A stretch of 12,217 nucleotides of DNA from VAZQ01 sp046733355 (GTDB lineage Bacteria; Pseudomonadota; Alphaproteobacteria; Rhizobiales; Xanthobacteraceae), in the NCBI GenBank assembly GCA_046733355.1, contig JBKPOZ010000179.1:1-12217 (forward strand), in the 5' to 3' direction. The notes under the pieces are model-generated. The model searched no databases. It had not been told where the DNA came from and was given only the letters and a program-made list of their open reading frames with translations. Shown here piece by piece: positions 1 through 6,517 of the stretch (positions within the stretch are counted from its first letter, which is position 1; each line of letters begins with the position of its first letter). A program made the translations under genes and the position numbers.

Positions 1-2
1 GT

Positions 3-263
3 TTGCTTTCCTACGACGCCGTCTACAGTCAGATTCTCATTCTGCTGGTAGTGCTTAACAGACGATTCCGTGGACGGGCCAAACTCGCCATCCTCTATCA
101 AGATTGGAAAACCTCCTCGTTGGTTGAGCATGAGTTGAAAAATCTCTACCACCCCAGCGGCTCGCTGCTCGTATCGAGGCTGATGTATGGCGATCTGTCG
201 GGATACGCTGCCCAGGCCTACACGCGCTTTGAGCTCGACCGCCGCTGGTTCCTGCTCCAATAG
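3..263 (+). CDS. Hypothetical protein, 5'-partial at window edge
   Basis: An open frame runs from the window edge to an amber stop at 261-263 and probably continues upstream of base 1, so the TTG at position 3 need not be the start. The 86 visible residues look protein-like: a hydrophobic stretch near the N-terminus (SQILILLVVLN), a basic turn (RRFRGRAK), then a mixed helical region ending DRRWFLLQ. I do not recognise the family. Odd point: the same frame stays open after the TAG and encodes a hydrophobic segment (about 273-335) before a TGA at 336-338, so the visible stop may be a nonsense mutation that removed a C-terminal membrane anchor. No ORF of similar quality is seen on the opposite strand. 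Confidence 0.4.
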   Translation: MLSYDAVYSQILILLVVLNRRFRGRAKLAILYQDWKTSSLVEHELKNLYHPSGSLLVSRLMYGDLSGYAAQAYTRFELDRRWFLLQ

Positions 264-548
264 CGGCCGCCGGTGCCCACGCTCATCGCCGGCGTGATTG
301 TAACGGCAGTCTTTATTGTCGCGTTCTTATTGTGCTGAGCGCCCAAAGGGGCCAATTATCGCGTTGAGGCTGATCGCAACGGGCGCGCCGTCTCGTTCTT
401 ACAGGCAACATGATAGAGCGCGCCGGCTGCCCATTTGCCCTAAACACACCCCACGACCGCAAAGCACCGAAAGCAGACGCAGATCTAAAAGTCCTCGAAT
501 GACCGAGAAGTGCCATCAAGCGACATATGCAGCGCAGCAAATTGCAGC
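264..548. other. Stretch without a supported intact gene
   Basis: The first 75 bases carry the in-frame hydrophobic extension of the preceding ORF (to the TGA at 336-338). The rest (339-548) has short overlapping frames on both strands that look like chance: arginine-, serine- and proline-rich translations, no ribosome binding site and no recognisable domain. I see no tRNA or strong hairpin. Confidence 0.5.
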
Positions 549-571
549 CTATTCGATCACCTCGTCGGCGC
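534..571 (-). repeat. ABC-gene 3'-end repeat, copy 1
   Basis: This is the 3' end of the ABC substrate-binding pseudogene, coding for the terminal residues ADEVIE plus the stop codon, with a few bases of 3' flank (GCAGCAA on the plus strand). The core CTCGTCGGCGC with the preceding CGATCACC recurs at 6021-6040 and, with one base changed, at 9621-9640. Here it is still attached to a recognisable gene body, which identifies what the other two copies derive from. Confidence 0.7.
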
Positions 572-1165
572 GGCCGAGCAGGGAAATCGGGAAGGTGAGG
601 CCCAGCGCCTTGGCGGTTTTCTGATTGAGAACCAGCTCGACCGTCGTGGACCGCTGCACCGGAAGGTCACCCTGGCTTCTCGCCTTTGAGAATGCGGCCG
701 ACATAGACGCCGGCTCGATGGAAGGAATCCGTGAAACTGCCACCATAGCTCATCAGCCCGCCTGCGGTGACAAAGCTGCGTAAATTGTGCACCGACGGAA
801 CCGCATAGCGGGCGGTCAGCCCAGCGAGCTTTTCAGTCTGCCTCGCGAAGAGAGCATCGGGGCCTATGGCGAGCGCTCCTGCATCGACTTGGAGCAGACT
901 TGCCAGTGCGGCATCGAGGTCGCGTTCGGTGCGGGCACGCAGGACGTGCAGGTGCAGCCCAAGGGTGTCGGCCGCCGCTTCCGAACTCTTTCAATGTCTT
1001 ATCCACATTAGGACTGGTCGGGTTGACCAGGATGCCCACTGTGGTCGCCGTCGGCACCAATTCGTGCAGCAGCTCCAGCCGCTTGGCCCCCACTTCGATG
1101 TTCAACGAGGTCACGCCGGTCAGGTTGCCGTTTGGCCGATTGAGGGGTGGTCACAAGGTCCGCTG
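549..1165 (-). pseudogene. ABC transporter substrate-binding protein (ABC_sub_bind) pseudogene
   Basis: Reading the minus strand and switching frames gives a nearly continuous C-terminal two thirds of an ABC_sub_bind-family protein (normally about 330 aa): NRPNGNLTGVTSLNIEVGAK, then RLELLHELVPTATTVGILVN, DKTLKE, a frame change, SEAAADTLGLHLHVLRAR, RYAVPSVHN, GGLMSYGGSFTDSFHRAGVY, GRILKGEKPG, a frame change, DLPVQRSTTVELVLNQKTAK and ADEVIE. The first break (near 980-990) is an extra T; the second (near 671-675) is an extra G in a GGGT run. A stop precedes the NRPNG motif, so the N-terminal third and signal peptide are missing. A weak piece of it may survive at about 1240-1300 (TIGTVLVVCSNDPK, like the family motif TIPIVFVxGxDPVK). 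The ancestral product would be a periplasmic solute-binding lipoprotein or secreted protein of an importer. It cannot be functional as it stands. Confidence 0.85.
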
Positions 1166-1470
1166 AGTGGGGCTAAGCGGAAGCGCCGAACTTGGTCGCG
1201 TTTGCACCAGATGTCATCCTGTCCGCAGGAGGCAGCGTCTTGGGGTCGTTGCTGCAGACCACCAATACTGTTCCGATTGTGTTTACGGGAGTTAAGAAGG
1301 TGTAGAACTTCTCAAAGGACGAACGAGTTGAAACGGCATGCCGCATCTCGCCCGCCGGAATGCGCGCTCGCTCGACGGCGCTCCTGATTCGGGGAGCGTA
1401 ATCTCTCGTGGGATTAAAATAGGCGAGGCAGAGTAAGACGCAGCCGAGAGCATGGGTAGCGCTCGGTGCA
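1166..1470. other. Interval with only weak traces of the ABC pseudogene
   Basis: A minus-strand frame of 126 codons (1173-1553) is open here but does not look like a protein along most of its length. Its part around 1240-1300 resembles the ABC_sub_bind segment that normally precedes the NRPGGN motif, separated from it by about 28 extra codons and a stop. The best reading is a rearranged 5' part of the neighbouring pseudogene. No RNA gene or promoter is evident. Confidence 0.4.
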
Positions 1471-1884
1471 ATGCTCTTATTGCCGGGCGCCTGTTCCGCG
1501 AAATTCACCCCATTCCTTGTAAAGAGTGCCTCCGGGGGCGATCCGCTCGGCATAGATCCCCGTCCTTGGGAAATGTTGTTCGTTTTTCTTTATTTCGTGC
1601 CGATCGGCTATGCGATTGCGCTTTGCGGCGGCTGGTTGATCAAGTGCGCCCTTTCTCACGGTGGCCGTATCGTGCCGCGCTGGCTCATGGTAGCGGCCGG
1701 CCTCCTGTTGCTAATGCCGGGGATTTCGGTCGCGGCGCTGTTCATAGATGGTGAGGTGGAGAGAATCTTGGGTCCCAGGAATGCTCAGGCAGCGTTCAAT
1801 CTCGCTGTCGTATTGTTTGGGTCGCTGCAGTGTGCTGCAGGACTCCTATTGCTATGGCGGGCGAAACCACAGCCCTCTAGCTAA
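1471..1884 (+). CDS. Small integral membrane protein, three predicted helices
   Basis: The 137-residue product has three hydrophobic spans: about 35-57 (MLFVFLYFVPIGYAIALCGG), about 70-92 (WLMVAAGLLLLMPGISVAAL) and about 108-130 (AAFNLAVVLFGSLQCAAGLL), separated by short charged loops, and a basic C-terminus. This predicts an inner-membrane protein; I do not recognise the family. The N-terminus is uncertain. The ATG at 1471 begins MLLLPGACSA, and the open frame upstream reads AWVALGA, so this could be the tail of a signal peptide or lipoprotein-type leader whose start is damaged; neither the ATG at 1471 nor the internal ATG at 1573 has a good Shine-Dalgarno sequence. It stands alone between two pseudogenes, so it may itself be a remnant. 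The regular hydrophobic pattern argues that it is or was a real gene. Confidence 0.5.
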   Translation: MLLLPGACSAKFTPFLVKSASGGDPLGIDPRPWEMLFVFLYFVPIGYAIALCGGWLIKCALSHGGRIVPRWLMVAAGLLLLMPGISVAALFIDGEVERILGPRNAQAAFNLAVVLFGSLQCAAGLLLLWRAKPQPSS

Positions 1885-2156
1885 CCAAAGGCAGGTTCGG
1901 TCTTCCGCATAGCTGTTTCTGCTGTGCGCCGTGCTCCAACAAAACATGTAGTGCAGGACAGCGATTCGAGACCAAAGTGTGCTGCTCACGACCATTTTGG
2001 ATGCCAGCTTGATGGCTGTGGCGAACTCTGCTGAAGCTGGCTGCGCGTCGTAGTTGATGCTGTGCTCGCCGGGTTCAGAAAAGTAACCCAGGATGCTGGA
2101 GCGGGATGTGCCACGTGTTGGGAGCGGTGCGGACAATCACAGCAACTATCGCATCG
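1885..2156. other. Stretch without a supported gene
   Basis: Frames on both strands are short and low in quality. It lies between the membrane-protein gene and the second ABC fossil. I see no convincing terminator, RNA gene or promoter here. Confidence 0.5.
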
Positions 2157-2309
2157 CCCGCGCTCTGCTTCCTTGAGAATGCGGGCAGCATAGGTCGCTA
2201 CCAGGTGAAATGCTTCAGTTGCACTCGTCCCGTAGCTCACCAGACCGGCCGCCTCGGCATATTCGCGCGCTGTAGCGGCAGTGCATGCCGTGCTGTGAGC
2301 CGTGGCAAG
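2157..2309 (-). pseudogene. Second ABC substrate-binding (ABC_sub_bind) fossil
   Basis: The minus strand encodes REYAEAAGLVSYGTSATEAF followed by HLVATYAARILKEAERG, a close match in pattern to the family segment REFVEAGGLVSYGTSLTDAY...VGVYTGRILKGEKP. Just upstream, one frame reads LATAHSTACTAATAR and the next frame reads RLTARHALPLQ. The latter fits the family's ALAARHAIPTIY, so a frameshift sits near 2270-2285. The similarity ends abruptly after AERG, without the DLPVQ...ADEVIE end. It is therefore a short internal piece, independent of the pseudogene at 549-1165, and lies directly downstream of the TIR-TPR gene on the same strand. Confidence 0.75.
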
Positions 2310-2366
2310 CTGGACACGTAGACCGAAAATACACCGCGGTCGGTGCAGTCGCGCTCTGGGCTGCGC

Positions 2367-2388
2367 CGCCGGTTTCCTCAAACCGGCG
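2367..2388 (-). terminator. Perfect hairpin spanning the TIR-TPR stop codon
   Basis: Nine-base arms CGCCGGTTT (2367-2375) and AAACCGGCG (2380-2388) pair perfectly around a 4-base loop. The TGA stop of the TIR-TPR gene (2378-2380 on the plus-strand map) falls in the loop and first base pair. No T tract follows on the minus strand, so it is not a classical intrinsic terminator. It could act as an mRNA 3'-end stabiliser or an attenuating hairpin. Confidence 0.45.
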
Positions 2389-5300
2389 CTATGATAGACT
2401 CTCGGGCCACGCCTAGCGTCCAGCGCCGGCATGTGGGACAACGATGAGCGCGGCCGGTTACGGGAGGGCGGCTGTACAGCATCTGCGCTGTAGCGAGCGA
2501 GCAGCTCGCCTCACGCCGGCCCATTACCCATCTATAAATTGCAAACGTATCAGTAGGCGAGTCCTGACTCTGGCGTTCGAGGCGGGCGATCTCGGCGTCG
2601 AACATGGCGAGATCCTTCCTCCATTGCGGATTGTCGGGGTCGGCGGCAACCATCGCCGCAAGGATTGCGCGCGCAGCGCGCAGTTGCAGCAAGGCCTCCC
2701 TGACATCGCCCAGTTTTAGATAAGCCACAGCCAGCTTGCCGTAAGCGATGACCACGTCGCGCTGGCGGCTCATGTTCTCACGCACAGCCTCGGCAAGGCC
2801 CTGCCGAATGGCGAGGCTGCGGCGATACGCTGCCAGCGCCTCCTGCACATCGCCTTGCGCCAGCAGCACGTCGCCGAGCTTCAGATAGGGTACAGCGAGA
2901 TCGTGCTGCCACTGCGCGTTGCTCGCATCCTGTGCGGCCAGACGCTCGCGGATTGCGGCGGCCTCCCGATAGGCTTGCAGCGCCTCATCCAGCCTGCTTT
3001 GCGCGGCCAGCGTGTCCCCGACCTTATTGTATGAGACGGAAAGATCGCGCTGCGCCCGCATATTGCCGGCATCCATGGCCGCCAATTCCTGCCGGATGCG
3101 CAGGCCCTCGCGATAGGCGGCGAGCGCCTCCTCGAGCTTGCGCTGCTCGAACAGCAGATCGCCGACCGCATCGTAGGAAGCTGAAACCTCGCGCCGCCAC
3201 TGCACGTTGGCCGGGTTTTGCGCCACCAGACGCGCGCGGATTCCAAGGGCGGCGCGGTAGGCGGCCAGTGCCTCATCGAGCTTGCCCTGGGCCTCCAGCA
3301 CGGCGCCGATCTTGTCATGGGAGATCGACAAGTCGCGCAGCCACTGCGCATTGCTGCCGTCGCTCGCGGCGAGACGCTCACGGATGGCGAGTCCGGCACG
3401 ATACCCCGCGAGGGCCTCGTCGAGCTTGCCCTGCGCCAGGAGCACATCGCCCACGCGGTCGTGCGCGACCGAGACATCCCGCTGCCACTTCGCATTGGCC
3501 GGGTCGAGGCGGGCAATGCGTTCCGAGATGGCGAGATCCTCGCGATAGGACGCAAGCGCCTCATCGAGCTTGCCCTGCGCCAGCAGCACGTCGCCGAGCT
3601 TGCTGTATGACACCGCGAGATCGCGCTGCCACTGGGTGTTGTTGGGATCGACGCCGACGAGGCGCTGTCGGATGGTAAAGCTGTCGCGGAAGGCGCCGAG
3701 TGCGGCATCGAGTTTTCCTTGCGCCATGAATAGGTCGCCGATCCGCTCATGAGAAAGCGCCAGGTCCCGCTGCCACAGCGTGTTATTGTGGTCGCTGGCG
3801 GCAAGGGCTTGGCGGATGGCGAGCCCGGTGCGGTAGGATGCGAGCGCCTCGTCGAGCTTGCCCTGCGCGACCAGCACGTCGCCGATTTTGTTGTACGAGA
3901 CGGAGAGATCGCGCTGCCACTGCGTGTTGGTGCGATCGGAAGCGGCCAGGCGCTCGGCGATGCGCAAATCCTCGCGATAGACTTGCAGCGCTTCCTCGAG
4001 CTTGCCTTGAAGCACGAGCACGTCGCCTAGCCTGTTCTGGACCACCGACACTTCACGTTGCCAGTGCGCGCTCGCGGCATCGGCGGCAAGCAGTCGCTGG
4101 CGGATGGCAACCGCGGTTTGGTAGGCGGCAAGCGCCGCGTCGAGCTTGCCTTGCGCGACCAGCACGTCCCCGATCTTCACGTGCGAGAAGGAGACGTCGT
4201 ACTGCCACTGCTGGTTGGCCTGCTCGGCGGCGGAGAGACGCTCGGCCAGCGCAAGGGCATCGCGGTAGGCCTTCAGTGCCGGCTCGAGTTTTCCCGTCTC
4301 GACGAGCGCATCGCCCAGCCTGCCGTAGGAGACCCATACGTCGCGCTGCCATTTCTTGCTGCCCGGGTCGCTCGCCGCCAGCCGCTCGGCAATGGCAAGA
4401 CCCTCGGTATAAGCCTTGATCGCCTGCTCGAGGTCTCCGAGCGTGAGATAGGTCTCTCCGAATTCGTTGAGCATCACCGAGCGGCTGCGTTGCAGGCTGG
4501 CATCATCTGACGCCACTGCGAGCTGCTCGAACGTTGCTTTGGCCGTCTCGAGGATCTTGCGCACGGATTGGGCGCTCATGCCCTGCACTTCGCGCAAGCC
4601 CTGGGCAATGTCGAACACGAGGCTTTCGGCGGTGTGCTGCGCAAGCTTGAAGTTGCGCGTGGCGCTGTCGCGTTCCTGCTGTGCACGGCGCTCGTTTTGT
4701 TCCGCAAGCGCGCGCTGCTCGACAGCCACACCACGCTGCCAATACGCAACGCCAGCGAGCCCGAGTGCCAGCACCAGCCCAGCAGCCAGACTGCCGGTGA
4801 GAGTGTTCCGCCGCCGCGTAGCCCCCTGTCGGCTTCTTCTGATGAACTGCTGCGTCTCCTCAGTTGGTGCAGGTGCGCCGCTCGGCCTCGAAGCAATCCA
4901 ACGCTCTGCCTGCTCCAGCATCGGCGACCTTAACAGAAGGCCACTTGGCTCGGATGCCGCAGCCCACCGCCGCGCCTGCTCGCCGAAGTCCGTATGCCGT
5001 CTGATCCAGCCGATATCGGTATGGAGCGCTTGCGCCAGCTGATCAGCGCTCTGTTCGAAGCGAGCCGCGTCACCAAAGAAGATGAAATTCAGCTTCGCCA
5101 ATACTTCTGGTACGTCCTTATCCTCCACAGGACGGAAAACGATGGGGGCGAAGCGCTTATTGAGAGATGCGGCGAATGCGACCTCTTTCAGAGCAACCGA
5201 ACCCGGCCTCAGGGCATCAGGGCTGAGCACGAAAACGATCGTGTCTGCCCGTGCAATCAGGTCCTCTACGCGCTTCCACCACTCCTCAAAGGCGTAAATA

Positions 5301-5449
5301 TCAGTGCGGTCGATGAGTGACTCGAACCCGCGCTGCTTAAGCGCCGCATCGAGGTGATCGGCAAACCCCAGGTCTTTGCGCGAGTAGGAGATGAAGACCT
5401 TCGTTTTCGGCTCAGGCCCAGCCATTTGATCGGAAGGATCGGACGGCAT
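2378..5449 (-). CDS. TIR domain - transmembrane - coiled coil - 13x TPR protein
   Basis: The 1023-aa product has clear architecture. Residues about 16-140 form a TIR domain (TIR_2 type): KVFISYSRKD in box 1, DRTDIYAFEEWWKRVEDLI, then TIVFVLSPDAL, KEVAFAASL and FAPIVF. Bacterial TIR domains commonly hydrolyse NAD+ or make cyclic ADP-ribose isomers; the likely catalytic glutamate is one of E55, E56 or E62, which I cannot settle without an alignment. A basic stretch (RRSRQGATRRRN) precedes one hydrophobic helix at 217-237. Residues 238-270 are a probable coiled coil (EQRALAEQNERRAQQERD). From 320 to 943 there are thirteen consecutive 48-aa TPR units. The inferred topology is a cytoplasmic TIR (positive-inside basic flank) with the TPR superhelix across the membrane, or both cytoplasmic if the helix is a hairpin. 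The start is supported by GAGG seven bases upstream of the ATG. The last 59 residues (after about 964) lack TPR character and may be read-through into unrelated DNA. Possible roles are anti-phage or abortive-infection effector, or stress signalling; none is proven. Confidence 0.9.
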   Translation of the reverse strand: MPSDPSDQMAGPEPKTKVFISYSRKDLGFADHLDAALKQRGFESLIDRTDIYAFEEWWKRVEDLIARADTIVFVLSPDALRPGSVALKEVAFAASLNKRFAPIVFRPVEDKDVPEVLAKLNFIFFGDAARFEQSADQLAQALHTDIGWIRRHTDFGEQARRWAAASEPSGLLLRSPMLEQAERWIASRPSGAPAPTEETQQFIRRSRQGATRRRNTLTGSLAAGLVLALGLAGVAYWQRGVAVEQRALAEQNERRAQQERDSATRNFKLAQHTAESLVFDIAQGLREVQGMSAQSVRKILETAKATFEQLAVASDDASLQRSRSVMLNEFGETYLTLGDLEQAIKAYTEGLAIAERLAASDPGSKKWQRDVWVSYGRLGDALVETGKLEPALKAYRDALALAERLSAAEQANQQWQYDVSFSHVKIGDVLVAQGKLDAALAAYQTAVAIRQRLLAADAASAHWQREVSVVQNRLGDVLVLQGKLEEALQVYREDLRIAERLAASDRTNTQWQRDLSVSYNKIGDVLVAQGKLDEALASYRTGLAIRQALAASDHNNTLWQRDLALSHERIGDLFMAQGKLDAALGAFRDSFTIRQRLVGVDPNNTQWQRDLAVSYSKLGDVLLAQGKLDEALASYREDLAISERIARLDPANAKWQRDVSVAHDRVGDVLLAQGKLDEALAGYRAGLAIRERLAASDGSNAQWLRDLSISHDKIGAVLEAQGKLDEALAAYRAALGIRARLVAQNPANVQWRREVSASYDAVGDLLFEQRKLEEALAAYREGLRIRQELAAMDAGNMRAQRDLSVSYNKVGDTLAAQSRLDEALQAYREAAAIRERLAAQDASNAQWQHDLAVPYLKLGDVLLAQGDVQEALAAYRRSLAIRQGLAEAVRENMSRQRDVVIAYGKLAVAYLKLGDVREALLQLRAARAILAAMVAADPDNPQWRKDLAMFDAEIARLERQSQDSPTDTFAIYRWVMGRREASCSLATAQMLYSRPPVTGRAHRCPTCRRWTLGVARESIIAPV
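2621..4492 (-). repeat. Thirteen tandem 144-bp TPR-coding units
   Basis: Residues 320-943 of the TIR protein divide exactly into 13 units of 48 residues with no insertion or deletion. Each begins near QRDLSVSYNKIGDVL, continues AQGKLDEALAAYR, and ends in a linker such as RLAASDxxNxQW. The conserved Trp at unit position 48 and the K-L/I-GD...LxxQGKLDEAL core recur in nearly every unit; units 1, 10, 12 and 13 are the most diverged (units 10 and 12 lack the terminal Trp). At 48 residues the unit is longer than the canonical 34-aa TPR, so each has the two TPR helices plus a roughly 14-residue linker helix, as in the longer TPR variants of bacterial signalling proteins. Confidence 0.9.
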
Positions 5450-5620
5450 CGACGGTCCTCAGTTACGAATGCCGATGATGCGCTACCTTTTGAGAATTGC
5501 AAGGCGCTGTTGCCGCGAAGCGTCGGTGGCCTTCGGGTCAACAATGTGGCGTCCCATCGACTCGACGTGCCTTTTTGCGGCTCCCTATCTTTAGGCCCCT
5601 GGTCGTTTGTCTATTTTAAT

Positions 5621-5959
5621 TTACTTGAATTCGCACTCTACATTCGGGCTCGCGGCATTTTTCGTGTAGGAATCCAAGATGGTTTGGTAGCGATCGGGGC
5701 CGATTTCAACGAAGTCCTCGGCCAATTCCATCTGTTGAGTGCCCATGACAAATAGTTTCTTAACCGAAAGTCCGAGTCTGCTGGGGCCATTAGGACCGAG
5801 GTCTTTGATCTGATCGTCGGATACCAACATCCACCCCTGCGAACGCGAGTAAGTATGCGAAGTCCATGCGCTCTTGGAATCGAATTGGACGATGCACTTG
5901 CGATTGCCGAGCAGGTGGATGTCTGAAGTACCTGGGCAGAGCGGACCTGCTCTGCCCAT
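5621..5959 (-). CDS. Hypothetical protein upstream of the TIR gene
   Basis: The 112-residue product (ATG start at 5959; a TTG at 5986 would add nine residues) has balanced, protein-like composition: NRKCIVQFDSKSAW, YSRSQGWMLVSDDQIKDLG, LGLSVKKLFVMGTQQMELAE, DRYQTILDSYTKNAA and a C-terminal VECEFK. I do not recognise a family. There are three Cys (one near each end and one after NRK), and the first twenty residues look less natural than the rest, so the true N-terminus, possibly a signal peptide, may have been lost. Copy 2 of the ABC-derived repeat lies just upstream at 5980-6040, consistent with a junction there. A short perfect dyad AAGACT-G-AGTCTT at 5966-5978 sits immediately before the ATG. 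The gene is on the same strand as the TIR-TPR gene, 171 bp away, so co-transcription is possible but unproven. Confidence 0.5.
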   Translation of the reverse strand: MGRAGPLCPGTSDIHLLGNRKCIVQFDSKSAWTSHTYSRSQGWMLVSDDQIKDLGPNGPSRLGLSVKKLFVMGTQQMELAEDFVEIGPDRYQTILDSYTKNAASPNVECEFK

Positions 5960-5979
5960 CCGTTTAAGACTGAGTCTTG

Positions 5980-6040
5980 CCAGCAAAGGACCTGAGCGGG
6001 TGCAGCAAGCTCCGCACCTACTCGATCACCTCGTCGGCGC
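5980..6040 (-). repeat. ABC-gene 3'-end repeat, copy 2
   Basis: On the minus strand this reads the coding end GCC GAC GAG GTG ATC GAG TAG (ADEVIE plus stop of ABC_sub_bind genes) and then about 40 bases of 3' flank containing GCTGCACC and GCTCAGGTCC. The whole block aligns with 9581-9640; the coding end also matches 551-571. No gene body of the ABC protein is attached here. Confidence 0.7.
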
Positions 6041-6235
6041 TCACAAGCGGCAAGGCTAAGCATGATGGACCGACCCGAAAATAAAAGCGTGGGGGTGTCA
6101 TGGAGATGACTGATGCCGGTCCCTTTACGGTGTAAGGTGTGTCGATCGCCGACTACGGACTACACGGGCGTCGGCGGCTGAGAGACAGTACCGCGCTCCC
6201 GCCTGTACCGGCAAAGGGGGAGATAGCGATGTGTC
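6041..6235. other. Intergenic region upstream of the 71-aa ORF
   Basis: No gene is seen. The last part contains GGGGGAG at 6216-6222, a purine-rich stretch about 13 bases before the ATG at 6236, which is farther than usual for a Shine-Dalgarno sequence. No tRNA or clear promoter is visible. Confidence 0.4.
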
Positions 6236-6451
6236 ATGCTGCGGAAACTCAGTAACGAAATTGCGGAATGCTACCGCCACGCCGACGACTGCCGGCGCAA
6301 GGCCGACGCGGCGAAAATCCCAACGGCGAAAGCAGAGCTTTTGGAGATGGAACGGCGCTGGCTGTTTCTAGCCCGGAGCTATGAGTTCACCGAGCGGCTT
6401 ACAGATTTCCGTAGCCACGCGAAGACGTGGACGCCGCCAAAGCGAGATTAA
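6236..6451 (+). CDS. Small helical conserved hypothetical protein (71 aa)
   Basis: The product is charged and helical: MLRKLSNEIAECYRHADDC, KADAAKIPTAKAELLEMERR, then WLFLARSYEFTERLTDFR. I recall very similar short proteins as common in Bradyrhizobium and relatives, usually annotated as hypothetical, with the core ECYRHA...ERRWLxLARSYEF. It has no signal peptide or membrane span and is probably cytoplasmic. The start ATG at 6236 fits the family's N-terminus; the purine-rich GGGGGAG lies about 13 bases upstream. It is a single gene: neighbours are on the opposite strand or decayed. GCCGGCC directly after the stop (6452-6458) can pair with GGCCGGC at 6510-6516. Function unknown. Confidence 0.75.
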   Translation: MLRKLSNEIAECYRHADDCRRKADAAKIPTAKAELLEMERRWLFLARSYEFTERLTDFRSHAKTWTPPKRD

Positions 6452-6517
6452 GCCGGCCGTCTAGCTCTCGCTCTCCCAGCTTTGTTGCTATGGCAAGCAC
6501 TTCGGCCGCGGCCGGCG

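Noticed and set aside
787..1387. Plus-strand frames opposite the ABC pseudogene
   Set aside because: They are antisense to a recognisable ABC_sub_bind sequence and have no protein-like features.
2932..3678. Long open frame (248 codons) on the plus strand inside the TIR-TPR gene
   Set aside because: Its arginine-, proline- and alanine-rich translation is the antisense shadow of the 144-bp TPR repeats in a high-GC gene; no start signals or domains.
2881..3804. 307-codon minus-strand frame overlapping the TPR region
   Set aside because: Same strand, shifted frame of the TPR array; serine- and arginine-rich repetitive translation with no domain, explained by the period being a multiple of three.
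2621..4492. Regular 144-bp repeat considered as a CRISPR or satellite array
   Set aside because: The period is a multiple of three, the units are diverged and translate to phased TPRs, and there are no identical short repeats with unique spacers.
5320..5345. tRNA-like TCGAACCCGC stretch
   Set aside because: It resembles a T-arm only locally; no cloverleaf can be built and it lies inside the TIR coding sequence.
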